The position numbers were made by a program, and so were the translations under genes. The notes beneath the pieces were generated by a model. The model had not been told where the DNA came from, did not search any database, and saw only the letters and a list, made by a program, of their open reading frames with translations. From contig CAKQWM010000029.1 of assembly GCA_934278995.1 (NCBI GenBank), positions 1-5,630 on the forward strand: 5,630 nucleotides of DNA. Reading direction: 5' to 3'. Positions 1 to 5,630 of this stretch are shown here, piece by piece. Source of the DNA: an uncultured Clostridia bacterium. GTDB lineage: Bacteria; Bacillota; Clostridia; Christensenellales; Borkfalkiaceae. The stretch's first letter is position 1. Every line of letters begins with the position of its first letter.

Positions 1-1664
1 GCTACCTTATCGGCGAGCTGAACTGCGGAGAGGCGATGCGTGATGAGGATTGCACACTTTTTCTCAATCATCTGGCTGAATTGCGTGTAGATCTCGTATT
101 CCTGCAATGGATCTAGAGCGGCGGTTGGCTCATCCAATAGGAATATCTTGCCTCCGCGATACAAGGCTCTGGCAATTGCCATCCGCTGTGACTCCCCGCC
201 GGACGGTTCAAAGCCTTCGGGATCAATATATTTACCTACCTGTGTATGGACTCCTTTGGGAAGCTTTTCAAACAATCCGTTTAGTCCGGTTTTTCGGATG
301 ACCCCCTGTAACCGGTCCGTATCCTCCGGTGCGTTTAATATGATGTTTTCCTCTGCCGAAAATTCATATTCTACAAAATCCTGAAAGACCGGTGCAAATA
401 GCTTTTGGTAGAGTGCATAATCATAATCGTTGATGTTCCGCCCGTTCAGCGTGATCTCACCCTCGCAGGGTACATATAGCCTTGTGAGTAATTTTATAAA
501 AGTGGATTTGCCGCCGCCGTTCTGACCGACAATGCACAGCTTTTCGTTTGCCTTAATCTTCAGATTCAGATGCCGAAGCGCATAAGAACTGCTTCCGGGA
601 TATTTGAAGGAAACATCTTTAAACTCAATCTCGGAATTGTCATCAAATAGAGGTGTGTATGCTCCGGCGGAGCAAATCCGATTTGATCGATTGAAAAAAG
701 CATTCATTTCATCGATATACATGCTCCGCTCACAAAGGCTCAAGTAAGCATTCACTGTGTTTTGCAGCTTGCCGGAAAGCTGAAAGGAAGCTGCCAACCC
801 GATCGACAGATCTCCGACCAGAAAATTTTTTTTGAAAATACTAAGCAGAAAGATAAAATATAAGCCAAGCAGTTGGATACAGGAAAGGATAGCATTGATA
901 ATGCTTACCTTACTGTACTTTTTATGTTGACTGATCTCGATTGCATCCCTCTCTTTTCTCAGGTTTACAAATTTGTCAACCAGATATTTGCTTAAATCAA
1001 ATACACGGAATTCTTTTCCGTAGCTTTGTTGATCAAACATATAGGTGATGGTAAAAATCTTGCGATCGTATTTGTCCAATTCCTTCCGTTCCACAAACAT
1101 CTTTTCCTGCACAGTCCGCTTTACTAAGTAGTTGATAAAGACTATGACGAACACCAGGAAAATGATGGAGAACTGATATCGGACAATCACAAAGGAATAA
1201 ATGAAAATATTGATTATCGCCGCAAAAAGTGCGATTACCTGATCCACAATGCCGGTACTGCAGGTATAGGTGCTTCTTGCCCGCTCCTGTTCCTCCTGTA
1301 GGTCCGGATTCTCAAGCGTTTCGTAGTCCATTCTCAAAATATATAAGTAGAATTCTGACATGAGGCGACGGCTGAGACTCTGCTCCAGAGACATGACCCG
1401 TCTGTTTGAAAAGGTTTGTACGATTTCTTTGATCAGAGGAACCAGTGCCAATACCAGAACATAAACAATCAGGTAAGTAATCCGTCTATCTGCCAAAAGT
1501 TCGTTGATGATCAGACCGGGAAAGATGGTCAGCGCCAAAGGAACTAAATTATCAAGCAAGGTAAGAAATAATTTATAGACCACATACTGTGCGCCTTCCT
1601 TCATACCGAAGGTCAGCTTCAAGCTGAACCATATGCCCTGAATTACTTTTTTGAATTTCTTCAT
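1..1664 (-). CDS. ABC exporter, fused membrane + ATPase half-transporter (3' end cut by window)
   Basis: This gene encodes a peptide/lipid-type ABC exporter that should act as a dimer in the cytoplasmic membrane and probably exports the modified peptide made by the upstream genes. I translated 554 residues without a stop; usual lengths near 580-610 mean only the tail is missing. About six hydrophobic segments lie near residues 31-52, 63-80, 139-161, 164-182, 254-277 and 281-300. The ATPase domain has an A-loop Tyr355, Walker A GQNGGGKST from G380, Q-loop Gln428, signature SGGES from S488 (preceded by Pro, where LSGGQ is usual), Walker B ending D511-E512 and switch His543, so it should be active. 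There is no N-terminal C39 peptidase domain. The start is fixed by an in-frame TGA at 1668-1670; an AAAGG lies 12 nt upstream, rather far. GC is clearly higher than in the upstream genes (32/60 in two samples). The substrate is inferred from context only. Confidence 0.93.
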   Translation of the reverse strand, partial: MKKFKKVIQGIWFSLKLTFGMKEGAQYVVYKLFLTLLDNLVPLALTIFPGLIINELLADRRITYLIVYVLVLALVPLIKEIVQTFSNRRVMSLEQSLSRRLMSEFYLYILRMDYETLENPDLQEEQERARSTYTCSTGIVDQVIALFAAIINIFIYSFVIVRYQFSIIFLVFVIVFINYLVKRTVQEKMFVERKELDKYDRKIFTITYMFDQQSYGKEFRVFDLSKYLVDKFVNLRKERDAIEISQHKKYSKVSIINAILSCIQLLGLYFIFLLSIFKKNFLVGDLSIGLAASFQLSGKLQNTVNAYLSLCERSMYIDEMNAFFNRSNRICSAGAYTPLFDDNSEIEFKDVSFKYPGSSSYALRHLNLKIKANEKLCIVGQNGGGKSTFIKLLTRLYVPCEGEITLNGRNINDYDYALYQKLFAPVFQDFVEYEFSAEENIILNAPEDTDRLQGVIRKTGLNGLFEKLPKGVHTQVGKYIDPEGFEPSGGESQRMAIARALYRGGKIFLLDEPTAALDPLQEYEIYTQFSQMIEKKCAILITHRLSAVQLADKV

Positions 1665-1676
1665 AGCTCATTATGA

Positions 1677-1681
1677 CCTTT
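1677..1681 (-). promoter_or_regulatory. Possible ribosome binding site of the exporter
   Basis: AAAGG ends 12 nt before the ATG at 1664, longer than the usual 5-9 nt. An in-frame TGA at 1668-1670 excludes any earlier start, so the ATG stands although the site is suboptimal. Translation may therefore be modest or affected by local structure. Confidence 0.4.
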
Positions 1682-1705
1682 CTATTCGCCGTAATGTATA
1701 TTTTC

Positions 1706-1793
1706 AAAGAAGCGCTGATTTCATGATAGGGCGCAGATTCCCCCCCGTAATTGCGAAAATCTTAAGATGAGCCAAATCAATCAGCGTTTCCTT
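1706..1793. repeat. Imperfect inverted repeat, possible mobile-element remnant
   Basis: The arms 1706-1720 and 1779-1793 pair as 15 bp with two mismatches. The core GAAGCGCTGATT (1709-1720) matches the complement of AATCAGCGTTTC (1779-1790) with one mismatch. The 58 bases between the arms include the C7 run and the palindrome TCTTAAGA (1760-1767). Arms this far apart are more typical of element ends or a dispersed intergenic repeat than of a terminator. No transposase reading frame is present. The interpretation is inference. Confidence 0.4.
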
Positions 1794-1885
1794 AAAACTG
1801 TTTTGACATTGCCTTCTCGTTTAGTTTCATACGCTGGGGTGAGCCAAACTTTTACCGTAATTGATCAGAAAATAATGGTTGGATA

Positions 1886-1913
1886 TCGCATTGGGCAAGA
1901 TTACCCAATGCGA
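1886..1913. repeat. Perfect 10-bp stem-loop
   Basis: TCGCATTGGG (1886-1895) and CCCAATGCGA (1904-1913) are exact reverse complements around an 8-base loop. The stem would form in RNA from either strand. Neither side is followed by a clean T run: on the minus strand the next bases are TATCCAACC, on the plus strand CACCCATAT. It is therefore not a standard intrinsic terminator. Lying 64 bases past the peptide stop, it could protect the 3' end of the peptide message, attenuate read-through to the exporter, or bind a protein. Confidence 0.7.
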
Positions 1914-1963
1914 CACCCATATAAAAAATATGCAGAAAATTCTTGTGGCGATTAAGTATAAAC

Positions 1964-1982
1964 GCTAATAAATGGTATTAGC
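1964..1982 (-). other. Weak stem-loop overlapping the peptide stop codon
   Basis: On the minus strand GCTAATA (1982-1976), loop CCATT and TATTAGC (1970-1964) form a 7-bp stem. The TAA inside the first arm is the stop codon of the 51-residue peptide. It is followed by GTTTATACTTAAT, which is U-rich but not a clean tract. With two G-C pairs it is weak. It may contribute to 3'-end formation or message stability, which would favour peptide over exporter production, but it could be chance in AT-rich sequence. Confidence 0.3.
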
Positions 1983-2133
1983 AACCACCTTGTGATTGTT
2001 GGCTTCTATATGATTCATGGTTAGTGTTAAAACTCGTTTTTGCAACATCTTTGGATTGGTTTTTGCATCCGTTTGAGCAAGCATTAGCTGGTTCATTACT
2101 GTTTCGAGGTTCAATTGTTTTTGTGAAATTCAT
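1978..2133 (-). CDS. Probable RiPP precursor peptide, 51 aa, three cysteines, C-terminal Gly-Gly-Cys
   Basis: This small gene lies directly after the maturation genes and before the exporter, where a precursor peptide is expected. It starts with MNFTKTIEPRN and ends QSQGGC. Cysteines are C19, C23 (CSNGC) and the final C51. The rest is polar, rich in Asn, Ser, Gln and Lys, with no hydrophobic stretch, signal peptide or double-Gly leader cleavage site in the middle. A good ribosome site precedes the ATG, and no earlier ATG exists in frame after the previous gene's stop. The N-terminal KTIE resembles, from memory, the short leader motif of clostridial CLI_3235-class peptides, whose core is far richer in Cys. 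I infer that it is the substrate of the radical SAM enzyme, perhaps receiving thioether links from Cys. It could instead be a small accessory protein. Confidence that it is a gene is good; the substrate role rests on position, size and Cys content. Confidence 0.7.
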   Translation of the reverse strand: MNFTKTIEPRNSNEPANACSNGCKNQSKDVAKTSFNTNHESYRSQQSQGGC

Positions 2134-2141
2134 TGTGTTTT

Positions 2142-2151
2142 CTCCATCCTT
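2142..2151 (-). promoter_or_regulatory. Ribosome binding site of the precursor peptide
   Basis: AAGGATGGAG contains two overlapping Shine-Dalgarno-like cores, with GGAG ending 8 nt before the ATG at 2133. This strong site is the main sequence support that the 51-codon frame is translated. It sits in a 60-bp gap after the 314-residue gene; that gap also contains TATAAA on the minus strand but no convincing -35 box, so a separate promoter is not claimed. Confidence 0.7.
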
Positions 2152-2193
2152 AATTTTTTCTGCAGTATTTTTTATACAAGAAGAAATTAGAAA

Positions 2194-3138
2194 TTAATTA
2201 TATAGCTCGATTCCTTGTGGGAAGGATAGTTTTCTCAACAGATCATTTTTTAGATAAGCGTCCAATTTTGGATCGGTAATATAAAAACTGCGATCGCATA
2301 AAAAGTGATTGTCCGTACATTTGATCAAATATTGTTTATCAATGATGCGAAATGGTGAAAATATAATCATATCAACAGCTTTATTGCAGCAATATTTTAC
2401 ATAGTTTATAACCTTTTGTGATTTATCTATATAACTACCATCTGCTATCACGATAATGTAATCAACATAAAGTTCCAGTATAGAAACTGCATGTTTTACA
2501 ATATCTTCGATATTATGCCCTATATCAATAGATATGACCGATATATCATTTTCAGTTGTTGCAGCATTTTTATCCATATCAAAGTATCTGCGATTTAGAA
2601 TTTCACACTGTTGATATTGGTGGAGTATCGAATTTGTACTTTCTAAAAAAGATTGTTTAAATGAAATTTCAAAATCTGTCAATACCCTGGCAAGTAACAC
2701 CTCTATATCATACGATAAAGATAACGTACCAATATTCATGATCAATATACTTGCTCCTTTTTTATAATTGTCATCAGATGCAACCTTCATGCTATTTATG
2801 GGACTGCTTTGTAATATGGCATCCATTCTGAAATTCGGAGTATCAATAAGATATAACAGTTTACCTTTTTCTTGGGCAATCCGAAGCAAGTAATTAAGTG
2901 TTTTGTCTGAGATATTAGCATTCTTATAAGCAATTATGATATCACTACTTATCACACATTGGTCAATTGTTTTTAATACAGTCACAGTTAGCGGATATTC
3001 GTGCCAAATTAATGGACTTTTTTTGTGGTTTTCTTCCAAAAGTACAATTTTGTCAATTTCAAAATTTAATATATAGTCTAGTCCGTATGATAACATTTGA
3101 ATATTAAAATAGTCTGAAAATAAAAATACAGTTTTCAT
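2194..3138 (-). CDS. RiPP maturation accessory protein, probably TIGR04066-like
   Basis: This encodes a 314-residue soluble protein with no signal peptide or membrane segment. It has two alpha/beta-looking halves: residues 1-105, with beta strands such as KTVFLFSD and DIIIAY and ending KLLYLIDTPN, and residues 128-265, with strands SILIMNIGT, DISVISIDIG, VDYIIVIADG and VDMIIFSPF. This layout resembles, from memory, the TIGR04066 'peptide maturation system' proteins that accompany CcpM-type radical SAM enzymes. There the second half begins with a P-loop-like GTS..GK stretch; here the matching region (about 130-150, IMNIGTLSLSYDIEVLLAR) lacks the GK, so nucleotide binding is doubtful. An AGAGG site lies 7 nt upstream of the ATG, and the gene follows the maturase by 11 bp, so the two are co-transcribed. 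A partner or substrate-handling role for the maturase is inference. Family assignment is moderate; that it is a real gene is near certain. Confidence 0.62.
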   Translation of the reverse strand: MKTVFLFSDYFNIQMLSYGLDYILNFEIDKIVLLEENHKKSPLIWHEYPLTVTVLKTIDQCVISSDIIIAYKNANISDKTLNYLLRIAQEKGKLLYLIDTPNFRMDAILQSSPINSMKVASDDNYKKGASILIMNIGTLSLSYDIEVLLARVLTDFEISFKQSFLESTNSILHQYQQCEILNRRYFDMDKNAATTENDISVISIDIGHNIEDIVKHAVSILELYVDYIIVIADGSYIDKSQKVINYVKYCCNKAVDMIIFSPFRIIDKQYLIKCTDNHFLCDRSFYITDPKLDAYLKNDLLRKLSFPQGIELYN

Positions 3139-3145
3139 GTAATGG

Positions 3146-3150
3146 CCTCT
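3146..3150 (-). promoter_or_regulatory. Ribosome binding site of the 314-aa accessory protein
   Basis: AGAGG overlaps the last base of the maturase TAA stop and ends 7 nt before the ATG at 3138. The tight arrangement suggests ribosomes finishing the maturase can re-initiate on the accessory gene, keeping the two proteins in step. Confidence 0.6.
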
Positions 3151-4532
3151 TAACTAGACTGATTATCATTTATTTGCTTTTTGAGAAATGCTAATGCTTT
3201 ATTTTTCTGCATGTTACAATACGTTTCCTTAACTTTTTGGCTCAATTTCCCAAATTCGTAATCAATGCATTGATCTATGCAAAGATTACAAAATCGCATC
3301 GCCCAACAAGACTTACAGTTTTTTTCTGACAAAGTACCTATGTTCAAAAAATCAATCACTTTTTTTGTCTCTATTCCATCCTCAACATTTCCTATAGATA
3401 GTACTTTATTTTCGCTTACTTTTTCACAGGGATAAAAATCTCCATAAACATCTACAAACAATCGATGCACTCCAGCTATACATGGACCATTGTGATGCCA
3501 AGAAGAATAAATCCTTGTTTTGTCTGTATAGCTATCTTCAAGATCATTTGACGTGTCATTTATTCCGTTAACGCTTTCATAGTTTTCTATAACTTTACTT
3601 TTCTGATTATACATGACGTCCATTTTATAGTCTATTCCTCTCAAATTTGCATTTAATGGCGTAATGTTTTTTATCCCCATCGAAAGAAAGAATTTTCGAA
3701 CATCGTCATAATTTTCGTCGTCAAAAACAACTGGCATGACAGAGATTTGTGTGTCAAAATATTTTTTGTTTTTTGATTGAAATCTTTTTACATTTTTGTT
3801 TACAACGTCAAATGTTCCGTTGCCAGATGCTCCAAATTTTCTGTGTTTGTTTTGAATCTCTTTGTTTCCATCAAAGCTTAGGGCAATATGAAAATCGTGT
3901 TCAATAAAAAAATTCATCATCTCTTCACTCAAAAGAGATCCATTTGATGTCATACTGAACTTGACCTTTTTAATGCTAAACAGTTTTTCGGAATATGCAA
4001 CAATTTTTTTTATGAGGGGAAATTTTAATAATGGTTCACCTCCGTAAAAGTAAATTGTAATTTCACTGGAATTATAGGAATGTTCATATAAATAATCGAT
4101 TGCCTTCTGAGCAATTTCCCAAGTCATACTCACCTCGTTATGAATACGATCAAATCCATTATCGGTTGCAAAAGAGCAATACCTACAATTAAAATTACAG
4201 TTTTGAGTGACTTGAATTATCATTTCATTCAAGCAACTGTCAACTAATGAAGAAACGAATGGAACAAGCGGATGTTCAATTTTATCTACGAAGTTAGCCT
4301 TTAACATTCCTTTTTGTATTAATAACTTTACGTCATTTTGAATACTATCATGTTTTGGTATTTCTAAATACTCGGATAACCCAATTTTCATTACCCTGTT
4401 AAGTTCTTTATAGTGATCTTTAGATACACTCAGCAAGTAATTTGTATATGTATCATACAAATAAAAATTATTGTTGTGAGTGAAAAGCTTAATAATTGGC
4501 GCATCTAATACTTTTAAATATTCTGATTCCAT
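3150..4532 (-). CDS. Radical SAM/SPASM peptide maturase, CcpM-like
   Basis: This 460-residue cytosolic enzyme should use S-adenosylmethionine and a [4Fe-4S] cluster to form a radical on a peptide substrate, typically making a thioether or other crosslink. The cluster motif is CNFNCRYC (C112, C116, C119), followed by the SAM-binding GGEP at 164-167. The C-terminal SPASM region has C351, G364-x4-C369, C406-x2-C409-x5-C415-x2-C418-x3-C422 and C439. These eight cysteines are enough for two auxiliary clusters with one spare. Residues 1-90, before the IEHP segment, form a separate N-terminal domain of the kind that often recognises the leader peptide. Overall resemblance, including QVTQNCN and the spacing to FYGGEP, fits clostridial 'Cys-rich peptide radical SAM maturase' CcpM (TIGR04068) as I remember it. 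The start codon directly follows the upstream TAG with a strong ribosome site. The likely substrate is the peptide at 1978-2133. Family is confident; reaction type is inferred. Confidence 0.92.
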   Translation of the reverse strand: MESEYLKVLDAPIIKLFTHNNNFYLYDTYTNYLLSVSKDHYKELNRVMKIGLSEYLEIPKHDSIQNDVKLLIQKGMLKANFVDKIEHPLVPFVSSLVDSCLNEMIIQVTQNCNFNCRYCSFATDNGFDRIHNEVSMTWEIAQKAIDYLYEHSYNSSEITIYFYGGEPLLKFPLIKKIVAYSEKLFSIKKVKFSMTSNGSLLSEEMMNFFIEHDFHIALSFDGNKEIQNKHRKFGASGNGTFDVVNKNVKRFQSKNKKYFDTQISVMPVVFDDENYDDVRKFFLSMGIKNITPLNANLRGIDYKMDVMYNQKSKVIENYESVNGINDTSNDLEDSYTDKTRIYSSWHHNGPCIAGVHRLFVDVYGDFYPCEKVSENKVLSIGNVEDGIETKKVIDFLNIGTLSEKNCKSCWAMRFCNLCIDQCIDYEFGKLSQKVKETYCNMQKNKALAFLKKQINDNQSS

Positions 4533-5630
4533 CTAATTCTCCTGTATTTCAATCAATTGTCTCTTGCTGATGTTTCTTTCACGATTAGCGTCTCGGAAGA
4601 TTTGGGTTCGCACAAAAATATTGCTTCCGAGTTTACGCTTCAAAACTGATTCAAATATAGTACAAATACTTTCTCGCCAAGCAGCCTTATTTATTGCTAG
4701 ATCGCACTCCAAAATATTTGAACATTTGTGATATATAAATCTAAAATCAACTATCGTGTCTTTTGTATGATTATTCACCTCCGATATTACCTCCAACAGG
4801 CAATATGGATTAATCTCTATGCCATTTGGCAATTCAATCGCGTCAAGTATGCGTCCCTTAATTGCTTTAATTATGATTGGATTAATAACATTGGGAGACT
4901 TGGATGGAACGATTTCAAGCGTGTCCCCCTGACTATATCTTATTAAGGGCATTGCCTTGTTGTTTAAATTCGTTATGATGGCATGTCCGCTACATGAATA
5001 ATGCCCCGTCTGCCCATGCTTAATCTCTAAAAATACATTGTCGCTTAGTGTATACATATAATTATCAGGATGTTCATATGCAATGCTATTCATTTCTTCT
5101 GATCCATACATATTAGCTATCGAAATATCCAAAAGATTAATACTTCTTCTTCGTAAATCTGAAGTAAGAATCTCTCCGACCGATTCAATATACTTCAAAC
5201 TTTTGGGTGGTATTCTCCCTGTGTGTCTATAGGCCAGAATCAGTTTGTTCAGAATAAACGGTTGGATATATAACCATTTGGGTTTAAAATCATCTATAAT
5301 GTCTATAATTTTGTTGTATCCGTTTTCACTTTGAATTAAAGAAACATTGGTTGACAATATGTTGTCTGACTGCTTGATGTAGCAAACAGATTCGTCATCA
5401 TTTTGCATGTTGAAGGCGCTCAAAGTAAACAATACATATTTATCGCTTGGACGAATTCCATGCAATTCTAATCTTTTTCGCCAAAGACACATATTGGATG
5501 CATACCAATCCTTATAGTCCCAGTAAACATTGACAGGCATCCCAGTTGAACCGGAGGAGGACTGCCTTCTAAGTTGCTGATTAAAATACTTTGACTTATA
5601 TCCATCCGAAAACATATTGTATCTGTTTTC
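4533..5630 (-). CDS. Adenylate-forming ligase, phenylacetate-CoA ligase/CapK type (5' end cut by window)
   Basis: Enzymes of this family activate a carboxylic acid as an acyl-adenylate and pass it to CoA or another acceptor. Counting from the Met at 5615, motifs appear in family order: phosphate loop SSSGSTGMP (19-27), YGSEEM (170-175), PLIRYSQGD (223-231) and GRILDAI (254-260). A small C-terminal domain ends NISKRQL, where K351 sits like the catalytic lysine of ANL enzymes. The family usually has roughly 80-100 residues before the SGSTG loop. The frame stays open through ENRYN to the window edge and no ribosome site precedes the Met at 5615, so the true start lies outside. It is the first visible gene and its stop touches the maturase ATG, so the two are co-translated. 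In this setting it may activate an acyl or aryl group for the peptide, or the peptide's own carboxylate; the substrate cannot be read from the sequence. Confidence 0.85.
   Translation of the reverse strand, partial: ENRYNMFSDGYKSKYFNQQLRRQSSSGSTGMPVNVYWDYKDWYASNMCLWRKRLELHGIRPSDKYVLFTLSAFNMQNDDESVCYIKQSDNILSTNVSLIQSENGYNKIIDIIDDFKPKWLYIQPFILNKLILAYRHTGRIPPKSLKYIESVGEILTSDLRRRSINLLDISIANMYGSEEMNSIAYEHPDNYMYTLSDNVFLEIKHGQTGHYSCSGHAIITNLNNKAMPLIRYSQGDTLEIVPSKSPNVINPIIIKAIKGRILDAIELPNGIEINPYCLLEVISEVNNHTKDTIVDFRFIYHKCSNILECDLAINKAAWRESICTIFESVLKRKLGSNIFVRTQIFRDANRERNISKRQLIEIQEN
4539..4543 (-). promoter_or_regulatory. Ribosome binding site of the maturase, inside the ligase gene
   Basis: AGGAG lies within the last codons of the ligase gene and ends 6 nt before the ATG at 4532. 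The junction reads TAGATG, stop directly followed by start. This is a classic arrangement for translational coupling and argues that ligase and maturase work in one pathway. Confidence 0.75.

Larger units (their letters stand above)
1665..1977. other. Non-coding gap between peptide gene and exporter
   Basis: This 313-bp stretch holds no gene I can support. It contains a perfect hairpin (1886-1913), a looser inverted repeat (1706-1720 with 1779-1793), a run of seven C (1740-1746), and two 9-bp direct repeats: CCGTAATTG at 1745 and 1855, TGAGCCAAA at 1768 and 1840. The minus strand carries short stop-bounded reading stretches without a ribosome site or a start. A weak minus-strand promoter for the exporter is possible: ATGAAA (1719-1724), 18-bp spacer, TATACA (1695-1700). 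GC is about 42% in two 60-base samples, closer to the exporter than to the maturase genes. It reads like regulatory sequence or a worn mobile-element fragment; I cannot name a family. Confidence 0.5.

Noticed and set aside
107..384. Two plus-strand frames of 64 and 78 codons
   Set aside because: They lie antisense to the conserved ATPase motifs of the exporter; the minus-strand reading explains the sequence.
1803..1832. Plus-strand promoter: TTGACA followed 18 bp later by TCATAC
   Set aside because: The -35 box is perfect but the -10 box is poor and no plus-strand gene follows.
1886..1913. Intrinsic terminator for the peptide operon
   Set aside because: The stem is perfect, but no T run follows on either strand, so it is listed only as a stem-loop.
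1852..1920. 22-codon minus-strand frame starting ATGGGTGTC as a second precursor
   Set aside because: No ribosome site, a single Cys, and it runs through the hairpin, which explains the sequence better.
1767..1955. 62-codon plus-strand reading frame in the gap
   Set aside because: No clear ribosome site before its ATG, no recognisable domain, opposite direction to every gene, and it spans the hairpin and repeats.
1978..2133. SCIFF-type (six cysteines in forty-five) peptide
   Set aside because: The peptide has only three cysteines and their spacing does not match.
4728..4946. 72-codon plus-strand frame
   Set aside because: Antisense to the ligase C-terminal half, whose GRILDAI and PLIRYSQGD motifs are clear on the minus strand.
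1..5630. CRISPR array, tRNA or rRNA genes
   Set aside because: No regularly spaced direct repeats and no recognisable tRNA or rRNA segments were seen on either strand.

Overview
The window looks like a piece of a low-GC Firmicutes chromosome, most likely an anaerobic gut or rumen Clostridia. This is inferred from AT-rich coding, purine-rich ribosome binding sites and the protein families; no marker gene is present. All convincing genes read on the minus strand, right to left. Together they form a RiPP cluster (ribosomally made, post-translationally modified peptide) of the radical-SAM, Cys-peptide-maturase type, close to the clostridial CcpM / 'CLI_3235-class' systems as far as I can judge from sequence memory.

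In order of transcription: (1) 5630-4533, an adenylate-forming enzyme of the phenylacetate-CoA ligase/CapK type, cut off at its N-terminus by the window edge. (2) 4532-3150, a radical SAM/SPASM peptide maturase whose ATG directly abuts the ligase stop codon. (3) 3138-2194, a soluble accessory protein, probably a divergent relative of the TIGR04066 'peptide maturation system' family. (4) 2133-1978, a 51-residue peptide with three cysteines that ends in Gly-Gly-Cys, which I propose is the substrate. (5) After a 313-bp non-coding gap, 1664 to the left edge, an ABC exporter with fused membrane and ATPase domains, missing only its last residues.

The working model is that the radical SAM enzyme installs a crosslink on the small peptide with the help of the 314-residue protein. 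The ligase-like enzyme would activate a carboxylate, either on an added group or on the peptide itself, and the ABC protein would export the product. No leader protease domain is visible in the window, neither fused to the transporter nor separate.

Two features stand out. The substrate peptide is short and easy to miss, and it has far fewer cysteines than I would expect for this maturase class. The transporter also has visibly higher GC (hand-counted samples 42-53%) than the maturase gene (28% in one sample). The gap between peptide and transporter holds a perfect 10-bp hairpin and a looser inverted repeat, so the cluster may have been assembled from two sources.
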